A stretch of 64,000 nucleotides of DNA from CADCUY01 sp964242735 (GTDB taxonomy: Bacteria; Actinomycetota; Actinomycetes; Actinomycetales; Quadrisphaeraceae): positions 1 through 64,000 of the forward strand of contig CAXTAK010000010.1 in assembly GCA_964242735.1 (NCBI GenBank). The letters run 5' to 3'. The position numbers and the translations under genes were made by a program. Positions 26,461 through 35,410 of this stretch are shown here, piece after piece (the first letter of the stretch is position 1; every line of letters begins with the position of its first letter). The notes beneath the pieces are model-generated. The model was given only the letters and a program-made list of their open reading frames with translations. It was not told where the DNA came from and ran no database searches.

Positions 26461-27279
26461 GTGATAGCCCTGCGCGGGGTCACCAGGACCTTCCCCACCG
26501 GCGGGCCCGACGGCCGGCGGCTGACGGCCGTGGACGACGTCGACCTGCACGTCGAGCGCGGCGCGATCCAGGGGATCATCGGGTTCAGCGGGGCCGGCAA
26601 GTCGACCCTGGTGCGCACCATCAACCTCCTCGAGCGCCCCGACGCCGGCACGGTGGTCGTCGACGGCGAGGAGCTCACCGCCCTGCCCGAGGCGGAGCTG
26701 CGGGCCCGGCGGGCGAAGATCGGGATGGTCTTCCAGCACTTCAACCTGCTGGAGAACCTCACCGCGGCGCAGAACGTGGAGCTGGCGCTGCGGGTGGCCG
26801 GGGTGCCGAAGGCGCAGCGAGCCGTGAAGGTGGCGCGCAGCCTGGACGTCGTGGACCTCGCCGACAAGGCCGGGACCTATCCCTCGAAGCTCTCCGGCGG
26901 GCAGAAGCAGCGGGTGGCGATCGCGCGGGCGCTGGCCAACGAACCGAGCGTGCTGCTGTGCGACGAGCCGACGAGCGCGGTGGACCCCCAGACCACGATC
27001 ACGGTGCTCCAGTACCTCAAGGAGGTGAACGAGCGCCTCGGGATCACCATCGTGCTGGTCACCCACCAGATGAACGTGGTGAAGGCCCTCGCGCGGGACG
27101 TCGCGGTGATGGACGCCGGACGGGTCGTGGAGCACCTCCCCCTGGACGGGAGCCCGCTGAGGCCGCGCAGCGAGATCGCCCGGTACCTGCTCGACGACGA
27201 GATCCGCCTGCGCCCGGTGACCGGCGTCGTACCGGGCGTCGAGCGGGGCGCCGAGCCGGCGGTGGGCTCCCGTGGCTGA
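26461..27279 (+). CDS. metN: Methionine ABC transporter ATPase, short form
   Basis: A 272-residue ATPase. Walker A is GFSGAGKST, the signature is LSGGQKQRV, Walker B leads to CDEPTSAVDPQTT, and the switch is VTHQMNVVKAL. E. coli MetN has about 343 residues with a C-terminal NIL/ACT-like domain that binds methionine and inhibits transport; here only about 30 residues follow the nucleotide-binding domain, so that sensor is missing. The GTG start is 4 bp after the metQ stop; metI begins inside its 3' end. Confidence 0.93.
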   Translation: MIALRGVTRTFPTGGPDGRRLTAVDDVDLHVERGAIQGIIGFSGAGKSTLVRTINLLERPDAGTVVVDGEELTALPEAELRARRAKIGMVFQHFNLLENLTAAQNVELALRVAGVPKAQRAVKVARSLDVVDLADKAGTYPSKLSGGQKQRVAIARALANEPSVLLCDEPTSAVDPQTTITVLQYLKEVNERLGITIVLVTHQMNVVKALARDVAVMDAGRVVEHLPLDGSPLRPRSEIARYLLDDEIRLRPVTGVVPGVERGAEPAVGSRG

Positions 27280-27949
27280 GGCCCAGGTCGCCCGGGTCGT
27301 GGAGGTGCTGCCCGAGATGGGCGCGGCACTCGGTGAGACCGCGCTGATGGTGGTGATCGCGGTGCCGGTGGCGATCCTCGTCGCCGTGCCCACCGGGGTG
27401 CTGCTCTACGCGACGAGGCCCGGGGGCCTGGCGGAGGACCGGCGGGTGCACCGGGTGGTGAACGGGTGCGTCAACGTCATCCGGTCCTTCCCCTTCATCA
27501 TCCTGCTCATCGCGATGATCCCGATCACCCGGCTCATCGTGGGCACCTCGCTGGGCACCGTGGCCGTCACCGTGCCCCTGACGGTCAACGCCGCCGCGTA
27601 CCTGGCGCGCTTCGTCGAGGCGAACCTGCTCGCGGTGCCGCTGGGCGTGGTGGAGGCCGCGCGCTCCCTCGGCGCCAGCACCCGGCGCACCCTGTGGTCG
27701 GTGCTGCTGGTCGAGGCGCGCCCCGCCCTGGTGGGGTCGGTGACGATCATGGTGGTCAGCTTCATCTCCTACTCCGCCATCGCCGGGCTCGCCGGCGGCG
27801 GGGGCATCGGGGACTTCGCGATCCGGTACGGGTACTACCGGTACGAGACGGGCGTGATGATCGCGACCGTCGTGGTGATCATCGCCCTGGTGCAGGCGCT
27901 GCAGGCCGTGGGCACCCTCGCGGTGCGCCGGTTGGACCACCGCCTGTGA
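27272..27949 (+). CDS. metI: Methionine ABC transporter permease
   Basis: A 225-residue permease with five predicted membrane spans and the EAA loop VVEAARSLGASTRRTLWSVL that docks on MetN. It also shows NVIRSFPFIILL and the AGGGGIGDFAIRYGYYRY segment typical of MetI. The GTG start overlaps metN by 8 nt and its stop overlaps the following monooxygenase start (GTGA). Confidence 0.93.
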   Translation: MAEAQVARVVEVLPEMGAALGETALMVVIAVPVAILVAVPTGVLLYATRPGGLAEDRRVHRVVNGCVNVIRSFPFIILLIAMIPITRLIVGTSLGTVAVTVPLTVNAAAYLARFVEANLLAVPLGVVEAARSLGASTRRTLWSVLLVEARPALVGSVTIMVVSFISYSAIAGLAGGGGIGDFAIRYGYYRYETGVMIATVVVIIALVQALQAVGTLAVRRLDHRL

Positions 27950-29358
27950 GCCCGGACGTGAGCGGCCCTGCGCGCCCGGGGCACCGCCGGTTGCTGCTCA
28001 GCGCCTTCGTCATGGCCACCCCCGGGCACATCCTCGAGGGGCTGTGGCGCCACCCGCGGGCCCAGCAGCACCGCTTCGACGAGCTGTCGCTGTGGACCGA
28101 CCTCGCCCGCCAGCTCGAGGCTGCGCGCTTCGACGCCCTGTTCTTCGCCGACGTCGTCGGGCTCTACGGGAACCACCGCGGCGGGTGGGACACCTTCGTC
28201 ACCGAGGGCCTGCAGATCCCCAGCCACGACCCGTCGGTGATGGTCGCCGCGCTGGGCGCGGTCACCGAGCACCTGGGGCTGGCGTGGACGAGCTCGGTGA
28301 TCCAGGAGCACCCCTTCACCTTCGCCCGCCGCGCCGCGACCCTGGACCACCTCACGCACGGGCGGGTGGGGTGGAACATCGTCACCTCGGCCCTGGAGAA
28401 CGCCCACCGCAACTACGGCCTCGACGGGCTCACCCCCCACGACGAGCGGTACGCGTGGGCCGACGAGTACGTCGACGTGGTCTACCAGCTGCTGGAGGGC
28501 AGCTGGGACGACGGCGCGGTGCTGCGCGACGCCGCCGCGAACCGGTTCTCCGACCCCGCGCGCATCCACAAGATCCACCACCGCGGCACCCGGTACGACG
28601 TGGAGGGACCGCACCTGGTGGCTCCCTCACCGCAGCGCACCCCGGTGCTGTTCCAGGCCGGCAGCTCACCGGCGGGCATGGACTTCGCCGCCCGCAACGC
28701 CGAGGCGGTGTTCATGTTCGCGGGGACGCCGGCCGCGGCGGGGAGGATCACCACGCGGGTGCGGGCGCTCGCGGTGGAGCACGGGCGCCGCGCGGACGAC
28801 GTGCGCTTCCTCGCCGGGCTGTCGGTGGTCGTCGGCAGCACCGAGGCCGAGGCGCGGCGCCTGAAGGCGGAGTACGACGAGCACCTGTCGGTGGAGGGGC
28901 TCGCTGCGCACATGCTCGGCGGGATGGGCGTGGACCTGGGCGACGCCCCGGTGGACACCAAGCTGAAGGACCTGCACGTGGAGGGCGCCCGCGGCATCCA
29001 CGCCTCGATCGTCGACGCGGTGCCCGGCGGCGACCCGACCATCGAGGACATGGTGCGCTACCGCTCCGAGCAGATGCGCCTGGTCGGGACCCCCGAGCAG
29101 GTCGCCGACGCTCTGGAGACGTGGCAGGACGCCGGCGTGGACGGGATCAACCTCATCAACCACGTGATCCCCGACAGCTACACCGAGGTGATCGAGGGAC
29201 TGCTGCCGGAGCTGCGGCGGCGCGGGATGGCGCAGGGCGAGTACGCGCCGGGCACGCTGCGCGACAAGCTGTTCGGCACGAGCGAGCGCGGTGGGCGCCT
29301 CGACTCCCGGCACCCGGCCGCCCGGTACCGCGGGGCCTTCACCGACGCGCCGCGGTGA
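27946..29358 (+). CDS. FMN-dependent monooxygenase, NtaA/SnaA/DszA family
   Basis: A 470-residue LLM-class monooxygenase of the long subgroup. Typical segments: SAFVMATPGHILEGLWRHP at the N-terminus, ALFFADVVGLY, TFARRAATLDHLTHGRVGWN and VLFQAGSSPAGMDFAARNAE. The family oxidises chelators (nitrilotriacetate, EDTA) or sulfur compounds such as dibenzothiophene sulfone. Its GTG start overlaps the metI stop, so it belongs to the SAM-riboswitch-controlled operon; that favours a role in releasing sulfur from organosulfur substrates. The FMN reductase partner is not in the window. A GTG at 27958 is an alternative start. Confidence 0.88.
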   Translation: MSPDVSGPARPGHRRLLLSAFVMATPGHILEGLWRHPRAQQHRFDELSLWTDLARQLEAARFDALFFADVVGLYGNHRGGWDTFVTEGLQIPSHDPSVMVAALGAVTEHLGLAWTSSVIQEHPFTFARRAATLDHLTHGRVGWNIVTSALENAHRNYGLDGLTPHDERYAWADEYVDVVYQLLEGSWDDGAVLRDAAANRFSDPARIHKIHHRGTRYDVEGPHLVAPSPQRTPVLFQAGSSPAGMDFAARNAEAVFMFAGTPAAAGRITTRVRALAVEHGRRADDVRFLAGLSVVVGSTEAEARRLKAEYDEHLSVEGLAAHMLGGMGVDLGDAPVDTKLKDLHVEGARGIHASIVDAVPGGDPTIEDMVRYRSEQMRLVGTPEQVADALETWQDAGVDGINLINHVIPDSYTEVIEGLLPELRRRGMAQGEYAPGTLRDKLFGTSERGGRLDSRHPAARYRGAFTDAPR

Positions 29359-29385
29359 CGCCGCCGTCGCTGACCGCGGCTGCGC

Positions 29386-29865
29386 TCAGGGCATCTCGAC
29401 GGTCTCCGACCGGGCCAGCTCTCCCAGGGCGGCGTCGAGGGAGGGCCCCAGGGGCCGGCCGCGGGTGGTGAGCACGTGGGCGAGCAGCAGCGCGGCGTGC
29501 CGGGCGACCGCCGCGGGCGGCAGCGCCGCGGGCTCGTACTCGTGGACCCCCAGCGCCCCGGCCAGGACGGTCAGCGCCACGTCGGGGTCGACGTCGGGGC
29601 ACCACGCGCTCGCGGCCACGCAGCCCGTGAGCACCTGCGCGACGTCATCGCCGTCGAGCCCGTCGGGGTGGGCCTCCTCCAGCAGGGAGCGCAGGGCGCC
29701 GCCGAGGACCACGCGCACGTGCCCGGGGTCGGCGGCGGCGAGCCGGGCGGCGGCGGCCTCGAAGGCCTCGGCCTGCCCCGCCCGGGCCGCGGCCACGGCG
29801 TCCGCGGTCACGGCCGCCAGCGCCCCGGCCGGCCCCGGCCACGCCCGGGCGCCGGGCGGGCTCAC
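29386..29865 (-). CDS. Hypothetical Ala-rich protein
   Basis: A 159-residue, strongly alanine-rich, mostly helical protein; no domain recognised. Its GTG start overlaps the stop of the upstream oxidoreductase by 4 nt (GTGA), so the two are translationally coupled. DVAQVLTGCVAASAWCPDVD and the regular helical spacing suggest a folded protein rather than a shadow frame. The function is unknown. Confidence 0.65.
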   Translation of the reverse strand: MSPPGARAWPGPAGALAAVTADAVAAARAGQAEAFEAAAARLAAADPGHVRVVLGGALRSLLEEAHPDGLDGDDVAQVLTGCVAASAWCPDVDPDVALTVLAGALGVHEYEPAALPPAAVARHAALLLAHVLTTRGRPLGPSLDAALGELARSETVEMP

Positions 29866-31163
29866 GCCGGCTCGTAGACGGCGGGGGTGAAGACCAGGCC
29901 CGCCCCCGCGAGCCGGTCCAGCGCGTCGGCGCCCAGCACCTGCCCGGGGACGCCGAGCGCGAGCGCGGGGGTGATGCACCCGGAGCGCCGCGCCGGATCG
30001 CCGGTGGCCATGAGCAGGCCCAGCTCGGCGATCATGCGCGCGGTGGTGACGTACCCGGGGTGCCCACGGCCCTGCGCGCCCACGCGGACCACCGCGCCGT
30101 CCGTCGTGGTCGCCCGCAGCTCCAGGCCCCAGCGCCACTGCTCCGCCCGCGGCCCGGTCGGGCCCGTGCCGGATCCGGGCAGCACCCGGGCGAGGGCGCC
30201 GGCGGCGGGCCGGCGCACCGCCGACGGCAGCCGGCTGCCGGCGAGCACCAGAGCCTGCCCCGCGGAGGTGGCCCCGGCCGCCGCCCACCGCAGCGGCGCG
30301 GACGGCGAGCGGGTCGACCCGAGGTCGGTGCCCTCCCGGTAGCGGAACGGGGTGGACGGGCGCCCGGCCTCCTGCGCCAGCAGCGCGGCCGTGCGGTGGA
30401 TCACCGGGGGGTTGATGAAGGCCGCCGGGATCGTGGGGCCGAGGACGCGGCCCTGCTCCGCGCGGGGGCGCAGCGCCAGGGCGCTGCGCCGGCGGAGCGC
30501 GGCGGCGTCCGCCGCGGGCAGGCCGGGCAGCATCAGCGCCGGGTCGGCGAGGCGCAGCGGCCCGGGATCACCCAGCACCGTCGCCAGGGACTGCAGCGTG
30601 CCCCCGGAGAACCCCTCGCTGATCCCCATCGGTCCCGGGGGCGGGGTGATGGTCACACCGACCACGACGTCGGCGAGGGCGGTGCCGCGCCGGGCGGCCT
30701 CCTCGTGGGCGAGGAGCACCGCGACGTCGGGCGGCAGGGCCTCGAAACCCGCGGCCTGGACGATCGCCACGCCAGCCTCGCGCGCGGGTGCGTGCCAGCG
30801 CTCGACGACCCGGGCGATGGCCGGCACCTCACCGGAGAGGTCGGCGTAGGAGGTGCCCGCGGCCACGCACGCGGCGACCACCGGGGCGGCGCGCTGGGTG
30901 TACGGGCCGGCGAGGTTCAGCACGACGGCGGTGCTGGCGGCCAGGGCAGCCAGCGAGCCAGTGTCATCAGTGTCGCCGGCGTCGGCGACGAGCACCCCGT
31001 CGGCCGTCACGCCCGCGGCGGCCAGGCCGGCGCGCACCCGGGCGGCGTCGCGGCCGGCGGCGGCCCACCGGGCGCCGCTGCCGGGGCGGCCCAGGTGCGC
31101 GGCGACCCGGCGACCGGTGATCCCGGTGGCGCCGAGCACGACGACGTCGAAGCGGCGGTCCAC
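29862..31163 (-). CDS. Saccharopine-dehydrogenase-like oxidoreductase (trans-acting enoyl reductase type)
   Basis: A 433-residue protein with an N-terminal Rossmann motif (VVVLGATGITGRRVAAHL) and the features of the SDH-like family found in mycobacteria and plants: NLAGPYTQRAAPVV, GTSYADLSGEVP and VQAAGFEALPPDVAVLL. Mycobacterial relatives include the trans-acting enoyl reductase Rv2953, but many family members are uncharacterised, so the substrate is unknown. GTG start at 31163; the gene is 47 bp downstream of the alpha-glucosidase gene on the same strand and overlaps the next gene by 4 nt. Confidence 0.82.
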   Translation of the reverse strand: MDRRFDVVVLGATGITGRRVAAHLGRPGSGARWAAAGRDAARVRAGLAAAGVTADGVLVADAGDTDDTGSLAALAASTAVVLNLAGPYTQRAAPVVAACVAAGTSYADLSGEVPAIARVVERWHAPAREAGVAIVQAAGFEALPPDVAVLLAHEEAARRGTALADVVVGVTITPPPGPMGISEGFSGGTLQSLATVLGDPGPLRLADPALMLPGLPAADAAALRRRSALALRPRAEQGRVLGPTIPAAFINPPVIHRTAALLAQEAGRPSTPFRYREGTDLGSTRSPSAPLRWAAAGATSAGQALVLAGSRLPSAVRRPAAGALARVLPGSGTGPTGPRAEQWRWGLELRATTTDGAVVRVGAQGRGHPGYVTTARMIAELGLLMATGDPARRSGCITPALALGVPGQVLGADALDRLAGAGLVFTPAVYEPA

Positions 31164-31210
31164 CGGCCCAGTGTGGCGGGCGGGGCGCGTCCGCGGCCAG
31201 CGGCGGACGC

Positions 31211-33040
31211 TCACACCCCGGGCGCGGTCCCGCCGTCGTCCGGTGCCCCACCGTCGCCCGGTGCCAGGCGCAGCACGCGCGCCTCCCACGGGCGCAGGTC
31301 CCCCGCGGGGTCGGCGCCGGGCGTGTTGGCCAGGACCACCTCGGCACCGGGCAGCAGCCCGGTCAGGTCCGCGGGCAGGGCGACCTCGTCGCCGCCGACG
31401 TTGCAGACCACCAGCAGCCGCTCGCCGTCCGGTGCTGGCAGGGAGCGGGTGAAGGCGTACAGCTGCTCGTGCTCGGGCACCAGCATCGTGAAGTCGCCGA
31501 GCGCCACGACCGGCCGGGTGTGGCGCAGGGCGATCAGCGCCCGGTAGTGCGCCAGCACCGAGGTCGGGTCCTCGCGCTGCGCTGCGGCGTTGACGGTGGC
31601 GTGGTCGGGGTTGACCGCGATCCACGGGGTCCCGGTGGTGAAGCCGGCGCCGCTGGTGGCATCCCACTGCATCGGGGTGCGGGCGTGGTCGCGGCTCGCC
31701 CTGGCCAGCGCCGCGAGGACGTCGGCCTGCTCAGCGCCGGCGGCCAGGGCGTGCCGGTGGTGGTTCAGGGACTCGACGTCCCGGTAGTCCTCGATGCTGG
31801 TGAACGGGGCGTTGGCCATCCCCAGCTCCTCCCCCTGGTAGACGTACGGCGTCCCGCGGTGCAGGTGCAGCAGGGTCGCCAGGCAGGTCGCCGATGCCAC
31901 GCGGTGCCGCGGTGAGTCGTCGCCGAAGCGCGAGACCGCGCGGGGCTGGTCGTGGTTGGCCAGGTACAGGCTGTTCCACCCGGTGCGCGCCAGGCCCGCC
32001 TGCCAGCGTCCGAAGGTGGCCTTGAGGTCCAGCAGGGACAGCGGGCGGTGGTCCCACTTGCTCGCGCCGTGGTCGAGGCCGACGTGCTCGAACTGGAAGA
32101 CCATGTCGATCTCGGCGCGGTCGGGGTCGGTGAACAGCAGCGCCTCCTCGACGGTGACCCCGGGCATCTCCCCGACGGTCAGCAGCTGGGCGCCGGCGGC
32201 GAGGCGGTCGGCGAAGGCCTCCCGGTGCATCTCCGCCATGAACTCGTGGATCCGCGGGCCGGTGAGGTAGGAAGCGGAACCGTCCCCCAGGGGCCCCGCC
32301 CCGAGGGCACCACCGATCACGGGGCCGTCGCGCAGCGACCCGTCGGGGGCGACGTCCTTGGAGATCATGTTGATGACGTCCATGCGGAACCCGTCGACCC
32401 CGCGGTCGAGCCACCACCGCATGAGGGCGTGCACCTGCTCGCGCACCGCGGGGTTCTCCCAGTTCAGGTCCGGCTGCTTGCGCGAGAACAGGTGCAGGTA
32501 GTACTCGCCGCTGGCCTCGTCCAGGGTCCACGCCGGGCCGGAGAAGAAGGACGCCCAGTTCGTGGGCTCAGCGCCCGGGGCGCCGGGCGCCATGCCCTCG
32601 CGGGCTGGGCGCCACCAGTACCAGTCGCGCTCGTCCGACGTCGCGCTGCTCCTGCTCCGCGTGAACCACGGGTGCTCGTCGGAGGTGTGGTTGACCACCA
32701 GGTCCATCACCAGCTTCATGCCGCGCCCGTGGACGCCCGCGACGAGGGCGTCGAAGTCCTCCAGCGTCCCGAAGGCGGGCTCGATGCCGCGGTAGTCGCT
32801 GATGTCGTAGCCGTTGTCGTCCTGGGGGGAGGGGTAGACCGGGGAGAGCCAGAGGACGTCGACGCCGAGGTCGACGAGGTGGTCCAGGTGGGCGGTGATG
32901 CCGGGGATGTCGCCGATCCCGTCGCCGTCGGAGTCGGCGAAGCTCCGGGGGTACACCTGGTAGACGACCGCGCTGGTCCACCACGGCGCCGGCCGCCCCC
33001 CTGGCTGGGGGGCGGCCGTCGTCGACGGGGTCTCGATCAC
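31211..33040 (-). CDS. GH13 alpha-glucosidase (oligo-1,6-glucosidase / trehalose-6-P hydrolase group)
   Basis: A 609-residue cytosolic GH13 enzyme. The catalytic set is intact: nucleophile Asp221 (DGFRMDVINM), acid/base Glu291 (LLTVGEMPG) and transition-state Asp364 (LANHDQPR). QPDLNWENP marks subfamily GH13_31, which includes oligo-1,6-glucosidase, alpha-glucosidase and trehalose-6-phosphate hydrolase. The N-terminal VVYQVYPRSFADSDGDGIGD is typical and carries a calcium-site-like DxDGDGxGD. Substrate specificity cannot be fixed by eye; it might process glucosides brought in by the transporters in this window, though none is adjacent. The start is GTG 33040 behind a GGGGG site. Confidence 0.92.
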   Translation of the reverse strand: MIETPSTTAAPQPGGRPAPWWTSAVVYQVYPRSFADSDGDGIGDIPGITAHLDHLVDLGVDVLWLSPVYPSPQDDNGYDISDYRGIEPAFGTLEDFDALVAGVHGRGMKLVMDLVVNHTSDEHPWFTRSRSSATSDERDWYWWRPAREGMAPGAPGAEPTNWASFFSGPAWTLDEASGEYYLHLFSRKQPDLNWENPAVREQVHALMRWWLDRGVDGFRMDVINMISKDVAPDGSLRDGPVIGGALGAGPLGDGSASYLTGPRIHEFMAEMHREAFADRLAAGAQLLTVGEMPGVTVEEALLFTDPDRAEIDMVFQFEHVGLDHGASKWDHRPLSLLDLKATFGRWQAGLARTGWNSLYLANHDQPRAVSRFGDDSPRHRVASATCLATLLHLHRGTPYVYQGEELGMANAPFTSIEDYRDVESLNHHRHALAAGAEQADVLAALARASRDHARTPMQWDATSGAGFTTGTPWIAVNPDHATVNAAAQREDPTSVLAHYRALIALRHTRPVVALGDFTMLVPEHEQLYAFTRSLPAPDGERLLVVCNVGGDEVALPADLTGLLPGAEVVLANTPGADPAGDLRPWEARVLRLAPGDGGAPDDGGTAPGV

Positions 33041-33057
33041 CCCCCGAGTGTGGCGGG

Positions 33058-33990
33058 TCAGCCGCTGGTGCGGAGGTCGCCGTTCACGCCGGCGGGGAAG
33101 AAGCCACCGCGGTCGACCTTGCCGGGGTTCAGGTACACGATGTTGAGGACCTGGCCGGGGGTGCGGCTGAAGGCGATGGAGTCGGCGTCGGTGGGCACGA
33201 GGTTGGAGGCCCCACCGGTGCCGACGATGCCCTGGTCGAGGTCGGACCGGCCGTCGAGGGAGTCGCGCGCGTCGGAGATCGCCGTGGTGGCGGCGCCGAG
33301 GTCGCGGGCGTACAGGAGGGTGCGGATGATCGCGGCGTGGTAGGCCTCCACCGCGAGGATGCCGGCGGCGGCCTCGAGGTAGGTCTTGTTCGAGATCAGC
33401 GGCGCGGCGCCCTTGTAGGCCGTGACCCCGACGTCCTCGAAGAGGAAGGCGGCGAGCAGGAAGTTGTTCTCGTCGGCGTAGGGGTCGAACGTCTCCCCCG
33501 CCTTGACGAGCCCCGCGGCCGTGGCGGCAGCGGTGAAGGCGCCCTGGATGTCGATCGCCGGGCGGGCGACGGCTGCGCCGCCGACGGCCTTGCGCAGGAA
33601 CTTGACGTGGGCGATCTCGTCACCGGCGATCTCCCGGGCGTACTGGGCGACGACCGGGGTCGCGAAATCGACCTTGCGGCCACCGGTGACCCGGCCGCGC
33701 GCGTGGTTCCTGCCACCGGTGTCGGCGTCGTCGAGGCCGCGCCCGAACGCGGCGAAGGAGTAGAACTCCGCCTCGAGGTACTCGAGGTTCAGCGCGAAGT
33801 TCAGCACCGCGACGTCGCTGACGGCGCCGGGGGGCGTGGCGGACGCCGCGCCGGCCGTGGCGGTGCCGACAGCGCCGGCACCGAGCACGCCCATGCCGGC
33901 GAGGCCGGCGGTGCGCATGAAGTTGCGGCGGTCGGTGCCGTTCTCGGCGCTGCGGGTGATCATGTCGCTGACCATGGTCTTTCCGAACAT
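33058..33990 (-). CDS. Tat-exported ferritin-like protein (desiccation-related type)
   Basis: About 310 residues. The N-terminus has a twin-arginine signal (DRRNFMRTAGLAG, Arg at 21-22) followed by a hydrophobic stretch and an Ala-rich cleavage region. The mature part is a ferritin-like four-helix bundle of the Ferritin_2 type (LNFALNLEYLEAEFYSFA, GDEIAHVKFLRKA, ILAVEAYHAAIIRTLLY), with paired Glu and His that could bind metal. Related proteins occur in desiccation- and radiation-tolerant bacteria and plants. The start is uncertain: ATG 33990, 33975 (best Shine-Dalgarno, GGAAAG) or 34008. Confidence 0.85.
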   Translation of the reverse strand: MFGKTMVSDMITRSAENGTDRRNFMRTAGLAGMGVLGAGAVGTATAGAASATPPGAVSDVAVLNFALNLEYLEAEFYSFAAFGRGLDDADTGGRNHARGRVTGGRKVDFATPVVAQYAREIAGDEIAHVKFLRKAVGGAAVARPAIDIQGAFTAAATAAGLVKAGETFDPYADENNFLLAAFLFEDVGVTAYKGAAPLISNKTYLEAAAGILAVEAYHAAIIRTLLYARDLGAATTAISDARDSLDGRSDLDQGIVGTGGASNLVPTDADSIAFSRTPGQVLNIVYLNPGKVDRGGFFPAGVNGDLRTSG

Positions 33991-34296
33991 GTGGTGCCCC
34001 GTTCCCATCGGTCGATCTGCGTGGTGTCGCCGCTCGCGGAGGGGTCGGGGTCGTGCGCGGCGTCGCGGGTCCCGCGGCGCCGGCGCAGTGCCCCGGCCGT
34101 CGGCGGCGCGAGCGAGCGCCACCACCGACGTGAGCCGTTCGGAGCGGGTGCGGGGTGGGATGGGTGGGTCGGGCAGGTCTCGTCCGGTTCTGTCCGGCGG
34201 CGTCGCCGGGCGGCGGTCCTGTCCACAGGCGCGGCGCGGTCCACAGGGGTGGCGGCGCCATCGACGCGCGGTGCGCGCGCCGGGCACCGTGGCGGG
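33991..34296. other. Divergent intergenic region between the ferritin-like gene and ogt
   Basis: A 306-bp stretch that must hold both promoters. Two GTCCACAGG repeats occur at about 34219-34247 but are weak as DnaA boxes. No further gene is supported. Confidence 0.4.
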
Positions 34297-34899
34297 ATGG
34301 ACGCCACCACCACGCCCGCTGCCGCCGACCCCGCTGCGGCCGACCGGGGGCTGCGCCGCGCCACGGTCGACAGCCCCCTGGGCCCGTTGCGCGTGGTCGT
34401 CGACGACGCCGGGGCGCTCGCCGGGCTGTACCTGCCCGACCACCGGCCGGAGCCGTCGCCCGCCGCGCTCGGGCGCGAGGTCGACGAGGACGACCCGGCG
34501 CTGGCGGCGGTCGCCGGCGCCGTCCTCGCCTACCTCGACGGCGCCGCCACCGCGGTGGAGGTGCCGATGGCGCGGGTGGCGGGCACCGCGTTCCAGCACG
34601 CGGTGTGGGAGGAGGTGGCGGGCATCCCCTACGGCGGCACCCGCACCTACGGGCAGGTCGCCGCCGCGCTGGGGCGGCCCACCGCGGTGCGCGCGGTCGG
34701 TGCGGCCATCGCGCGCAACCCGCGGTGCGTGGTGGTGCCCTGCCACCGCGTGGTCGCCGCCGGTGGCGCCGTGATCGGTCACGCGGGCGGCGTCGAGCGC
34801 AAGCGGTGGCTGCTGGACCTGGAGGCGCGGGGCACCGCCGAGCTCGGTGGAGGGCCCGCCGCAGGCCTCGCGGGGAACCTCACGACAGCGACGGCGTGA
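34297..34899 (+). CDS. ogt: Methylated-DNA--[protein]-cysteine S-methyltransferase
   Basis: A 200-residue suicide DNA-repair protein that removes methyl groups from O6-methylguanine. The active-site motif is VVPCHRV (Cys149), preceded by the HTH-like segment (IPYGGTRTYGQVAAALGRPT, RAVGAAIARNP), with an N-terminal domain of about 85 residues. The C-terminal 20 residues are extra. The 3' end overlaps the convergent phosphoesterase gene by 20 bp. Confidence 0.93.
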   Translation: MDATTTPAAADPAAADRGLRRATVDSPLGPLRVVVDDAGALAGLYLPDHRPEPSPAALGREVDEDDPALAAVAGAVLAYLDGAATAVEVPMARVAGTAFQHAVWEEVAGIPYGGTRTYGQVAAALGRPTAVRAVGAAIARNPRCVVVPCHRVVAAGGAVIGHAGGVERKRWLLDLEARGTAELGGGPAAGLAGNLTTATA

Positions 34900-35410
34900 A
34901 GGCCTGCGTGCGCACGTGCTGCCAGGGACCGCCCGCGTAGCGCCACAGCACGAGCCCGACGGCCCGCACGCCGCCCGGGACGAAGCCCGCGGACAGCTGC
35001 TCGTGCAGGGCCCGTGCTCGCTCGGGGGTCACCTTGTTCTGCACGGTGACGTGCGCCGCGAGCCGCTGGCGGTCCTGCGCCGTCACCGCGTCGCCGAACG
35101 CCGCGGTGACCGCGTGGAGCAGAGCCCGGTGGAGCGCGGCCAGGTCGTCGGAGGCCATCGTGTACGCGACACCCCGCCCCAGCAGGCGCACACCGGTGAC
35201 GGCCACGTCGAACGCCTCCCGGCGGGCGGCGGCGGCGACCAGCACGCCGACCTCGTCGAGCGCGGCACCGGGGAGGGCGTGGAAGAGGGTCACGTGGGCC
35301 CCGAGGTGGTTGCGGTCGGCCGGGAAGTGGGTGCGGCGCAACGCGTCGAAGCGCTGCTGATCGGCCTCGGCCAGGGCGAGGGTGAGCACCAGGGGCCGGT
35401 CATCACTCAC
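34880..35410 (-). CDS. 2H phosphoesterase / 2'-5' RNA ligase-like protein
   Basis: About 176 residues with two HxT motifs, HVTLFH and HVTVQNK, roughly 100 residues apart, the signature of the 2H phosphoesterase superfamily (LigT-like). It probably acts on cyclic phosphodiester ends of RNA or small nucleotides. The start is GTG 35410 or 35428; neither has a strong ribosome site. It overlaps ogt tail to tail. Confidence 0.8.
   Translation of the reverse strand: MSDDRPLVLTLALAEADQQRFDALRRTHFPADRNHLGAHVTLFHALPGAALDEVGVLVAAAARREAFDVAVTGVRLLGRGVAYTMASDDLAALHRALLHAVTAAFGDAVTAQDRQRLAAHVTVQNKVTPERARALHEQLSAGFVPGGVRAVGLVLWRYAGGPWQHVRTQAFTPSLS

Noticed and set aside
34219..34247. Two GTCCACAGG repeats as possible DnaA boxes or an origin
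   Set aside because: They differ from the actinobacterial TTGTCCACA consensus, number only two, and no dnaA, dnaN or AT-rich unwinding region is near.
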